A DNA stretch of 64,000 nt from Cylindrotheca closterium. Lineage: Eukaryota > Bacillariophyta > Bacillariophyceae > Bacillariales > Bacillariaceae. The first letter of the stretch is position 1. The number at the start of each line of letters is the position of its first letter. Where the stretch lies: positions 411,873 through 475,872 of the forward strand of contig CAKOGP040000113.1 of NCBI GenBank assembly GCA_933822405.4. Reading direction: 5' to 3'. A program made the translations under genes and the position numbers. Shown one piece after another: positions 13,486-22,515 of the stretch. The notes under the pieces are model-generated. The model searched no databases and was not told where the DNA came from. It saw only the letters and a program-made list of their open reading frames with translations.

Positions 13486-14964
13486 ATGTGGTTCCTGCGT
13501 CATCTATTGGCTTTTCACCTCTCGCTTAGTATATCCGTCGATCATACACGAGTTTCTGCCTTTGGTATTTCCTCTCCCTGTGGTTCTGTACGAATTGGAT
13601 CCAACCCCGTTCAGCCTAGTACTTCAAACACCAACAAGAAGTATCTTTTGAATCAACAACAACATCAACAAGGTCTAGATTTCGCTACCTCCATTCCTCG
13701 CGGCGGAACTCGAATCATGGCTGCCTCTACCGATACTGCAACCGCTAGTGCTGCTCCCAAGAAGAAACGAGTCCGTTTGACGGCCTTGGATGGGATTCGT
13801 GCCCTCCTCGCCCTTCACATTGTTCTCGGTCATTTCTTGCGCTTTGCCAAGCCCAATGGCTTTCTTATGAAATTCTTTGCCCAAGTCAACCTTACTGTTG
13901 GAGCCTTCTTTGCCATATCTGGATATGTTACTGCTTACACCAGCACTGAAGTTGGAGAACAAAAGGCATCTGCCAAGTTGACAGATACCCCAGCTCAAAA
14001 GTGGTGGCTTTCCAAAGTTATGAGTTTCTATCCCATGCATTGGTTGGTCTTGCTTCTATTCAGTCCCATGTTTATTTATTCCGATCTTGCTGTCAAGGGA
14101 TGGTCCACTGTGGCCATCAATGGTTTGCTTTCCGTCACTTTGACGCAAGCCTGGATGCCAATGCACGCCGAAGTCTGGAATGCTCCAACCTGGTTTCTAT
14201 CGAGTTTGGCATTTTCCATGGCCGTCATGCCTTTCTGTTTGCCCAAGATTGCAAGTATGGACAAGAAGGCCCTCCGAAAGACCACTGGATGGTTGTGGCT
14301 CGTCAACTTGCTTCCAGTCTTGGGATACGTCCTGGATCACAACGTTTGGTTGGTCGAAGGCATGACAGCCCCAAAGCATCATCCGGCGTTGGCAGTGTTC
14401 AATGCCCAACGCTTCCATCCAGTATTCAACGTTGCCGAAATCCTCATGGGTGCAACTATGTGCCGATTGGCGATGCTCGATGATGACAAGGAAAACAAAC
14501 TCCCCAAACCAACCAACTGGATGTCCACTGCCATGCCCCTTCTGGGATGCTTGGGAGTTTTGATGGCCCGAGCCTCTGGCCTAGTCCCTGACTGCTCAGA
14601 TCTCTTGGTTCGCAGTGTCATTTTCACCCCGCTCTTTCTCAAGTTTGTCCTTGGTTCTCATCGCAACACTGTTTCTGGCGCATGGGATCCAATCAGTACC
14701 ATTTTGTCCAACAATGCATTGGTCTGGCTTGGTGGATTGAGTTTCCCCATATTCGTCGTTCATGGACCTCTTGGACAAGTATTCTACAAACGCTTGATTG
14801 CTGGCAAGTTGTGGGGTGGAGTCTTGTGGGGACCACAATATTTTGCCCTCTATTTGGCTTCCGTCTTTGGAACTGCCATTCTCCTGCAAAAATTCTTTTT
14901 GCAGAACAAGGCAGTAGGCAGCTGGTCCAAGAAGAAGGTGGAAGACTTTGCCGCATGGATGTAA
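13486..14964 (+). CDS. Acyltransferase-3 family membrane protein
   Basis: Single exon, 492 residues. The N-terminus has a hydrophobic signal region ending VSAFGISSP, which resembles a diatom plastid or secretory cleavage site. A Ser/Gln/Ala-rich linker follows, then LTALDGIRALLALHIVLGHF, the signature of acyltransferase-3 (OatA/NodX-type) proteins; its conserved His is present. About eight to ten hydrophobic segments follow (for example LTVGAFFAISGYVTAY, WLVLLLFSPMFIY, FPIFVVHGPLGQVFY), with the late His typical of the family. These enzymes move acyl groups across or within membranes onto sugars, lipids or small molecules. The substrate cannot be read from the sequence. Targeting to a plastid membrane is inferred from the presequence only. 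Confidence 0.85.
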   Translation: MWFLRHLLAFHLSLSISVDHTRVSAFGISSPCGSVRIGSNPVQPSTSNTNKKYLLNQQQHQQGLDFATSIPRGGTRIMAASTDTATASAAPKKKRVRLTALDGIRALLALHIVLGHFLRFAKPNGFLMKFFAQVNLTVGAFFAISGYVTAYTSTEVGEQKASAKLTDTPAQKWWLSKVMSFYPMHWLVLLLFSPMFIYSDLAVKGWSTVAINGLLSVTLTQAWMPMHAEVWNAPTWFLSSLAFSMAVMPFCLPKIASMDKKALRKTTGWLWLVNLLPVLGYVLDHNVWLVEGMTAPKHHPALAVFNAQRFHPVFNVAEILMGATMCRLAMLDDDKENKLPKPTNWMSTAMPLLGCLGVLMARASGLVPDCSDLLVRSVIFTPLFLKFVLGSHRNTVSGAWDPISTILSNNALVWLGGLSFPIFVVHGPLGQVFYKRLIAGKLWGGVLWGPQYFALYLASVFGTAILLQKFFLQNKAVGSWSKKKVEDFAAWM

Positions 14965-15158
14965 TCATTTGGTATTTCTTGGGGCATTGTGGTAGACCAC
15001 GACCAATGATGGTGTATGTGTTGCGGTACATAATACTAGCAGACTTGTATCAAATCTATGCTATATTTATACTATGCATTATGCTAAACGTGGATCACAA
15101 TACTACCCTACTCTAAATGTATCCACAAATTCAAAGGTTCACCATGACGAAACGTTGA

Positions 15159-17952
15159 TCAAACTTGATGATGGAATTTGACATCCAATTGAGTCTGGTG
15201 AAATGGTTCTCCGTCTTGTCTCCAAATACTGAACAAAAGTCCAGTGAATTGATAGGCCACGTACATGATACGGCCATCGGGAGACCACGAGAGGCCGGTT
15301 GTTTCGTCTGGGTAAACTGGGGATTCAAAGACTGTAAAGAAACTCCCATCAGCATTGCGAGCGTGAACTCCAGCATCCCTGCCACCTTCTTCGGTAAAGT
15401 AGAGAAACTCGGACGAGCCTTCTAGGACACGTTCAATCTGATCGGGAGTACCATCAAAGAGACCATTCACCGTAGACTGGCGAGTATAAGTCCCGCGATC
15501 TAGATCAAGAGTAAACATGTGTTTGGATTCCTTGCAGACATAGAATAGTTCCGACCCGCTCACATCAATCCCTTCGGAAAATCGATAGTACTTTTGCGCA
15601 TTGGATCGGGCTCTTGATAGGTCATCAATCCACTCGTAGGTTCCAAATTCGCCAGTTTCACTGGGGCGGAGGAAAAGATAGTCTACTTTGCCATCTCCAT
15701 GCAACATGCTCCATGGATCATTTTCCCAATCAGGATTCAAAGGAGTGAATCGGCGCAGGCATCCTTGTTCATGATCTTCGGTGACAAAGAAATGGGGAAT
15801 CATGCGATTACGCACATCAAAGGCAAAACTCTCAAAACGCCCTCCATCCTTGCCAAGAGTAAGCACTTGAGGCGATCTTTTACCAGTTGGGTCCACTTGA
15901 TAGAGCTGTCCTTCCGCATCTACCTCCTCGCAGGTGACCCAAGTATCAAAAGGAGTTCGCCCACCGCCACAGTTCATGGAACTCCTTTTCAGCAGCATCT
16001 TGTACTCGAGGATGTTACCATCCTTGTCAAAAGTAATTGCACCAACTCCGCCTTGTGCATCATTGACTTCTGAATTGCTGACATAAATCCAACCACCTTC
16101 ATTGCCTTCACGTTCGTCTTGAAAAGTGGCTCCAGCATCAGGATTCAAATGGAATGTCTCCATGGATTCCCTACCATCATGATATCGGACTCGTTCTCCG
16201 GTGGTTGCAATGATTCGAGCATCCAATCCTTCCGAGAGCAACAGTCCAAGTTTTTGGACTGTCAACTTTCCTGGAGTATAGGTTTCTACAGCTGGTGTGA
16301 CGGGCTGGACACAATAATCTTCTTCACTTTCATCGTTCAGCCCCCCATTGCATCCAGGAACGACCTCAAAACTATCTTTCTGATAGCAGATTAGACCAGG
16401 CTGACAGTCCGAGTCTGGTGGTATTTTTGGCAATAAGCAATAAGCAGCCATGTAAGCGATTTTAATAAAAATACGAAGCAAATAAAAAATGTCGGCTCAA
16501 ATTTCCTCACCTTCGTCGCAATCTCCCTCACAAAGTTTCAAAGGATAGACCGCTGGTGGAGGGTCACCGCCATAGGAAACAAGGTCTGGGAGTGGTGGAA
16601 AAGTTGGCTCTCCAACCGGAGATAGAATCGGTGGATTTGTTGGATCTTCCACTAGAGATAGACTTGGTGGATTCGTTGGATCTTCCGCTGGAGATAAACT
16701 TGGTAGATTCGTTGGATCTTCCACTGGAGATAGACTTGGTGGATTCGTTGGATCTTCCACTGGAGACAGACTTGGTGTGTTTGTAGGGGCTTCGACTGGG
16801 GATAAACTAGGAGAGGGTGTAGCGATGTTTGGTCCTGAAACACAATAATCGGTCCTGCTATTGTCAATAATACCTCCACTGCAGCCATTTACGGGTTCAT
16901 TGCTTCCTCTTTGTAAGCAGATCAAGCCAGGCTGACAGTCAGAGTCTGGTGGTATTAAAATAATAAAAAATGATGTAAGTAACTACAAATGGGGAATGGA
17001 TTCCATCTCAAAGTTTCTTACCTCCGTCGCAATCTCCTTGGCACAACTGTAACGGCATTCGGAAGGGAGGTGGGTCGCTCCCAAATGAGATCAATGCAGG
17101 AAGGGGATTTAGATCTGAAACAGGAGCACTGTATGTTGGAGCCGAAATAGTAGGAGAGAGGGTTGGCTCATCGGTTGGTTCGGGTGCGGTTGATGGTGAC
17201 GCAGTCGCAGTGGATGGAAACGGTGTTGGGGATATCGATGGCAATGCTTGCGGTCCTGGGATAGTAGAGATGGTTGGCTCATCGGTTGGTTCATCGGTTG
17301 GTTCGGGTGCTATTGATGGTGCCGTAGTCGCAGTGGATGGAGAGGGTGTTGGGGGCATGGATGGCAATTCTTGTGGTGTTGGGATACGGGGGAAGCCAGC
17401 CTTTGGTACACAATAATCTGTGCGTGAATTATCCGCTGCACCCCCAGAACAGCCAGGGACAGGCTCATTTCTACCCCGTTGAAAGCAAAAGAGTCCAGGG
17501 CCGCAATGATCGTCGACGTCGCAATCTCCCTCACATCTGCCCAAGGGCAGAAGAGAAGCTGGTGGATTGCCTCCATACACGACTAATGCAGGGAAAGAAG
17601 TCGGATTGAAGGCAATCGCAACAGGAGCTGCGTTAGTCGGAGTCCTAACTGTCGGGACTGGAAGTTGTCTCATTGGTACAGAGGTTGGCGACGTAGGAAA
17701 GGTTTCAGGAGCACAATAGTCGGTCTTGCTGCCATCATACTCCCCACCGGAACAACCTTGGACCTCTTCGAACTCGTCGCGTTGAAAGCAAATCAAGCCA
17801 TCTGCACAGTGTTCATCGATATCACAGTCACCTTGGCACAAACCAAGCGTTCCAGGGTTATTGGAATGGCTAACCAGGTTAATGTGGGCTCCATTTACAT
17901 TTCCTGCCAGACAGGAAACGGCTAATGGTAATGTAATATAAAATATTCTCAT
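15159..17952 (-). CDS. Secreted PhoX/DUF839-type protein with four Cys-rich repeats
   Basis: Exons 17952-17022, 16945-16511 and 16414-15159 (introns 76 and 96 bp) give 873 residues. A signal peptide (residues ~1-22) is followed by four copies of a ~45-residue six-Cys module of the form C-x-GDCD...C-x-x-GL-x-C-x-QR...GCSGG...DYC, separated by Pro/Thr/Ser/Glu linkers. The C-terminal ~400 residues resemble the PhoX (DUF839) fold. They carry CGGGRTPFDTWVTCEE, the family signature, and FVTEDHEQGCLRRF. PhoX proteins are Ca/Fe-dependent extracellular alkaline phosphatases; activity here is inferred from family only. Both introns cut repeats 3 and 4 at the same phase-1 position, just after GDCD(G/E)G, whereas repeats 1 and 2 are uninterrupted. 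This indicates duplication of an intron-bearing unit. Confidence 0.85.
16592..16808 (-). repeat. 36-bp coding minisatellite (Pro/Ser/Glu linker)
   Basis: Six near-identical 36-bp units encode SPVEDPTNPPSL and variants in the linker between Cys modules 3 and 4 of the PhoX-like protein. Copies differ by a few substitutions, and none breaks the frame. Confidence 0.8.
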
Positions 17953-18392
17953 CTTGTTTTATGTCAAATGAGAATGGTTGTGGGTTCCTAGAATTTCATG
18001 GGAAAGCCAACTCAGTGCGTTCTTTGGCGGAGTGGGATTCCAAAAAATGAGGCGCCTTCATTCAACGCGAGATGTAACGGCTCGCCATTATGTGACTAAT
18101 CCATTCTAGATCTTCTGTACGAGGAAGCCTTACACTAGTATTGCCGGAGAGGCACGAATCACACCATGTGTGTTTATCACTGGTATTGGTGAGTACCAAA
18201 ATGTGAATGTGCTTCTATTTTCGTCGAGCACCTTTCCTGACTGAATTCACATCAGTTTTCCATTCCCGAATGGACTCGTCTGTCCGTCTACCATATATTC
18301 CCTGTCGCAAGACAACGTACAGTACGACTGACGTGATGGTGAACGCAGAAAAAAGGAAGGCAACAACTCATCATCGGAACAAACAGACCAAC
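17953..18392. promoter_or_regulatory. Divergent promoter region, PhoX-like / holocytochrome c synthase
   Basis: This 440-bp spacer lies between the minus-strand PhoX-like start and the plus-strand HCCS start. An ATG at 18207 is in frame with HCCS and would add 62 residues, but it lacks family similarity. TACAGTA occurs near 18319. No other element is recognised. Confidence 0.4.
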
Positions 18393-19154
18393 ATGTCAAC
18401 GGAAGGAGAAGAGTCTAGCTCTGCTGGAAAGTGTCCCGTGGACCCCAAACACAGAAATGCAAGTTCGCTGTGGAAATTACTAGGAGTTTCATCACCGTCG
18501 AATGTAGAAGAGAGCATTCCTGCGTCGTTGGAAGAAGCTGCCAAGCATGCTCAAGAACCGCTTCCAGGACAAAGACTGCCCCTATCCACGCATAGGGCAT
18601 CCTCTTCAATTCCCCGGGGGAAGGTAGAAAAAAGTCCTCATCACCAGCGCGGCGAAGATGGAGCGGAAACCTGGGTATATCCTTCGGAACAGCAAGTTTT
18701 CAACGCTATGAAGCGAAAAGGCTGGGACCACGTCGAAGAAGAGTCAATTCCCTCCTTCTTGCAGATCCACAATGCCGTTAACGAGCGAAGTTGGAGAGCA
18801 CTACGAGAGTGGGAGTCAAACCCAGATATCGAACTCGTCCGATTTCAAGGACGTCCAGATGCCTTGTCTCCAAAAGCTTGGATCTGGACCAATGTTCTAT
18901 TCCAAGATAGGCCATTTGATAGGCATGATTGGTATGTTGATAATGGGGTCGACCATCAGAAACGATACATATTGGACTACTACATGACAGAAAACGCTGC
19001 AACCGGACTCCCCAAAGTGGACATTGATGTTCGTCCAGCTCTGGATACTCCAGGGGCATTTGTCGAACGAGCCCAGAAAGCCGCTGCAGAATTTTTCCCA
19101 GGCATTGCCAAGGAGATCCATAGGATGCAACAAACAAGACCAGCATCACCATAA
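18393..19154 (+). CDS. HCCS: Holocytochrome c synthase (cytochrome c haem lyase)
   Basis: Single exon, 253 residues from ATG 18393. The enzyme attaches haem to apocytochrome c (and c1) in the mitochondrial intermembrane space. Near the start, AGKCPVDPKH carries the CP haem-regulatory motif of the family. The core contains TWVYPSEQQVFNAMKRKGW, SFLQIHNAVNE with the conserved haem-ligand His, ELVRFQGRPDALSPKAW, FDRHDWYVD, the YILDYY motif and a late VDIDVRPALD. All are in the family order and the length is normal. I chose 18393 because the preceding in-frame residues from 18207 show no conservation. The gene shares its upstream region with the PhoX-like gene. Confidence 0.95.
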   Translation: MSTEGEESSSAGKCPVDPKHRNASSLWKLLGVSSPSNVEESIPASLEEAAKHAQEPLPGQRLPLSTHRASSSIPRGKVEKSPHHQRGEDGAETWVYPSEQQVFNAMKRKGWDHVEEESIPSFLQIHNAVNERSWRALREWESNPDIELVRFQGRPDALSPKAWIWTNVLFQDRPFDRHDWYVDNGVDHQKRYILDYYMTENAATGLPKVDIDVRPALDTPGAFVERAQKAAAEFFPGIAKEIHRMQQTRPASP

Positions 19155-19417
19155 TGATACTATTTTTAGTACTAATCTCTACTGTAGTTGTTGTTTTCTG
19201 CCAAATGATATAAATGTTCAAGACCAAAATTAGAGGACACGTCTGGCACTTGCCCGTGAACCACATCAATAGACAGAAAGCATATGAGGACTCACTCATC
19301 ACAAAATAAGGCTATTACCGGTAGACAATATTCGAATGAGATAGGAAACCATCATCAATCGAGGAAATATACGACCAAACACTCAGCTGTTGTCGCATTT
19401 GAAAATTGTTTGCTGAC

Positions 19418-22099
19418 ATGGTTCGAGGCAACTGGCAAAGACGTGTCGAAAAGAATGAAGCACGACGTGATGAGGCCAAACAGCGCAAACATCGCATGGA
19501 AGAGAAGAAGTTGTTCAAGCAGAAAGCTCAGAAGTTTTTAGCCTCAATGGATGAATACAAAGACCTCGCCTGGCAACAAGTGGAAAAACGATGGGAACTG
19601 CACCTCTGGGTGGACACACTGCCGTCGGATCAACATCAAATACAACCCACATGGGAAGACGACTTGGATCCAAAGGGCTCGAAGCGTCGGAACCGATCTA
19701 CTTCGATCGAATCTGAGGGTGCGGCAAAGTTTGGTAAATCAAGAGGCAGAAAAGAAAAGAAGAAACACCCGAGGAGCAAAGAAGTTGTCGATGAATCCCC
19801 TGCAGAGGAACCATCGATAGTTCCTCAACTGTCCCAAATTCGATTCTTTACAGGACAGCAAGGGCAACAAAAAGGGGTAAAGAGAGGAGGCGAGAGTTCA
19901 CACTCACAAATTCCAAAAGGATTCAAAAGTCTTGCTGAAGTCATTTTGAAGGGAGCTGAAAACAAACAAGATGCTAAAGCTGTTCTTGCATCCACTGAAG
20001 CGGCGCACCCAGATGCACCAGGTGACGAGGAAGTAAATACTGGCGAAGCCCCAATGATGGAAATGCTTTACTACTTCTCAGTCCCCGCGGTAGATGGAGC
20101 CGCTGGTGGTGAAATGCCTTCATTTTCTGAATTCATTGGGGATATTCTATGGAAAAAGTCGTGCAACATTGGGAGTATTGTCTATGTCACTTTCAATGGG
20201 ACACTGCTGTTTGATAGGTACCAAAAAGGGCTTTTACTATCAGACAATGATCTTCGAACCTGCATTTCCATGGCGAAGTCTGCAACCAGCTCCTCGCAGA
20301 CAAGTTCCAATCTGGCGAAATCAATGCCAGGTTCCGTACTGGAGTACATACTGACATTCTTGTCAGAGTTTGAAATTGCTGGAATGAGTTCGGTATGTAA
20401 ATCCTGGAACAAGGAGATAGGAAAAGAGTCGGCAAATCTATGGCGTCACTGCTTGGAAAGGAGACAGTGGCCAGTCAATACATCTGAGGATCTGGAGCAC
20501 GCTCCATACCGTCAAATTTTCCTGTCTCACTATGGTGTCAGGAGAGATTTGAATGCGATTCAACTGGGAGTATCCGATATACTGACGAGAAAGTCGCGTT
20601 CGACAACCGAAGCAGTATCACGATCATTTGAAAGTTCCAAAGATACACCACAATATCCGAATCATTCTGCAGGCATGGCCGGATGGAAAAACCAAGTAAT
20701 TGTTGCCTATTCACACGAATGCACACTACGCCTTTTCTCTACGGCCGAAAAGAGTGGTGGAGATGGAGACAAATTGTGCAGAGAGCTGGTATGTCAAAAC
20801 ATTGATCCCTACAGAAACACCAAGAAGAGGACGAGTACACTTGTCGATCTTGCATTGGATGATTCTCGAATCGGATGCTTGTGCAAAATAGAGGAGGAAA
20901 ACGTCGAAGAAAAGTCGACACGGTTGCTACTCCTCAACCTAGATGAATTCTTGACTTCTGATGTTGCGGAAGAAGAAGGAATCTTACATCAAATTGGACT
21001 GGAGAATGCAATTCTTGATTTCCTCTTTGATTACGATGGAATTGACGACGATCTAATGGAGTTTTTGTCGTACATATCGTCTGGTGGCGCACTCGAAGAT
21101 ATCATAGTTCTTGTTTCTCCAAGCTTGGTAGCTTGTGGGAATGGTCTGTTTCTATTTCATGCCTCATGGTCTATCCCATCTGTGAATGGTGTGGAAGGCG
21201 AAGAGTGTTTCTTCAAGAGGCTCTTCATGTATTCAGCCGGTGCTGGGGCGATTGTGTTAATGCAAAACGTCGGCTCAAACACTGTTACGAACGAAGCGCA
21301 CGAAAGTTATAACCTTGCGTCACAAGTCATCACAGACGAAAAGGGGGTTTCCCATTGCACCTTTGCTGCGTCGTCAGCTGTCTCGTCGTCACTCACTATC
21401 GGATCCATTGAGACAAATGGTGCGATTCGGACTGACAGCCCCATAGTTGGAACAATTCCTGAGGGCTACTCACTGTGTCAACGAAGGAAACGACCGATGG
21501 CCATGGTTGGGTCCACAACTGTGGTCGCCGATTCTATGGTTGAAAACGCCGAAGACGAAGAATCCAACAAGACGTACAAGTCAATACTCTCCTTCAACTT
21601 ATGTCCAGCCAGTGAAACGGATAGCCTTTCTTTCACCATTGATCTCCAAGGAAACTTGGAGGTGGTAGATCTTATCAGCTTTCGAGATGAGCATGTCCTT
21701 CTACTATGTTATATGTTTCCTCAGACTGGAGATACTGACATTGATGCGATCGATGGCCACTGGTTCGGCCCCCCTACTGAGGATGAATTGGTGTCATTGG
21801 TTGGGATTGTCTATCACGTTCCCAGCCGAACGGAAATACATCGGGTCGTTCTATTGAGCGATCAACATGGCTCACTGGAACCTCTAGACATCAGTGTACA
21901 TGACGGCACAGTCGCAGCTAGCCTATGGTGGAAAGGACTACTAATGACCGGTGAGGATGTACGAGCTAGGCAAGAAGATTCCATTGCTGGTCAGGAGCTG
22001 GCAACACCAGCGTCAAAAACAAAGAAAAAGAAGAAGAAAACTCCAAAGAAGGGAGGAAAGAAGGATGGCTTTGCCCGAGGCATGAGCATGCGTGGTTAA
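19418..22099 (+). CDS. F-box protein with beta-propeller-like C-terminal region
   Basis: Single exon, 893 residues from ATG 19418. The N-terminal ~130 residues are highly basic and coiled (RRDEAKQRKHRMEEKKL), with a probable nuclear-targeting stretch SRGRKEKKKHPR. An F-box occupies residues ~303-350 (VLEYILTFLSEFEIAGMSSV, then CKSWNKEIGKESANLWRHC). F-box proteins bind Skp1 and act as substrate adaptors of SCF ubiquitin ligases. The remaining ~500 residues read as short beta strands with alternating hydrophobics (WKNQVIVAYSHECTLRLFST) and may form a propeller that binds substrate. The end is Lys-rich (KTKKKKKKTPKKGGKKDG). The substrate is unknown. Confidence 0.75.
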   Translation: MVRGNWQRRVEKNEARRDEAKQRKHRMEEKKLFKQKAQKFLASMDEYKDLAWQQVEKRWELHLWVDTLPSDQHQIQPTWEDDLDPKGSKRRNRSTSIESEGAAKFGKSRGRKEKKKHPRSKEVVDESPAEEPSIVPQLSQIRFFTGQQGQQKGVKRGGESSHSQIPKGFKSLAEVILKGAENKQDAKAVLASTEAAHPDAPGDEEVNTGEAPMMEMLYYFSVPAVDGAAGGEMPSFSEFIGDILWKKSCNIGSIVYVTFNGTLLFDRYQKGLLLSDNDLRTCISMAKSATSSSQTSSNLAKSMPGSVLEYILTFLSEFEIAGMSSVCKSWNKEIGKESANLWRHCLERRQWPVNTSEDLEHAPYRQIFLSHYGVRRDLNAIQLGVSDILTRKSRSTTEAVSRSFESSKDTPQYPNHSAGMAGWKNQVIVAYSHECTLRLFSTAEKSGGDGDKLCRELVCQNIDPYRNTKKRTSTLVDLALDDSRIGCLCKIEEENVEEKSTRLLLLNLDEFLTSDVAEEEGILHQIGLENAILDFLFDYDGIDDDLMEFLSYISSGGALEDIIVLVSPSLVACGNGLFLFHASWSIPSVNGVEGEECFFKRLFMYSAGAGAIVLMQNVGSNTVTNEAHESYNLASQVITDEKGVSHCTFAASSAVSSSLTIGSIETNGAIRTDSPIVGTIPEGYSLCQRRKRPMAMVGSTTVVADSMVENAEDEESNKTYKSILSFNLCPASETDSLSFTIDLQGNLEVVDLISFRDEHVLLLCYMFPQTGDTDIDAIDGHWFGPPTEDELVSLVGIVYHVPSRTEIHRVVLLSDQHGSLEPLDISVHDGTVAASLWWKGLLMTGEDVRARQEDSIAGQELATPASKTKKKKKKTPKKGGKKDGFARGMSMRG

Positions 22100-22515
22100 A
22101 GTTAATACGGTATGTTAGTTATGCTACTTTACTTCCAACCTTATGATACAATGGTTTCAAGTGCGGTTTCATGATTTTGGGGGGAGACACGAGCCAGAAT
22201 GTTCCGCCGACTTGGCAGTCGCGTTTCACACGATAAATAACGGACGAAAGGAACCACGATTGATTGAATCATTGTGGGAAGTATTGGCACCTACATCGTT
22301 CAATAATGGTACGCGGTCTTCAAAATTGAGGCACACTCCTCCCTTCCGTTAGTGCCAATTTCGATTCAAGGGCTCTGAGGGACTTACTCTGGTCTACAGC
22401 TGGTCTATAGAGGGTTACAAGTTATTGACAAAGCTATTATAGTTAGTTGGAAAAGGATTCCAACCATTACTCGGAGTCAAGACTTGTTGTTCCGAGTTCA
22501 GAAACCCATCATCAA
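22100..22515. other. Spacer between two tandem plus-strand genes
   Basis: 416 bp with the 3' region of the F-box gene and the promoter of the next gene. A TACGGTA palindrome lies at about 22106. No ORF, RNA gene or repeat can be supported. Confidence 0.3.

Noticed and set aside
18207..18392. In-frame N-terminal extension of HCCS
   Set aside because: Residues before the GKCPV-containing start are not conserved in the family and contain no clear targeting signal.
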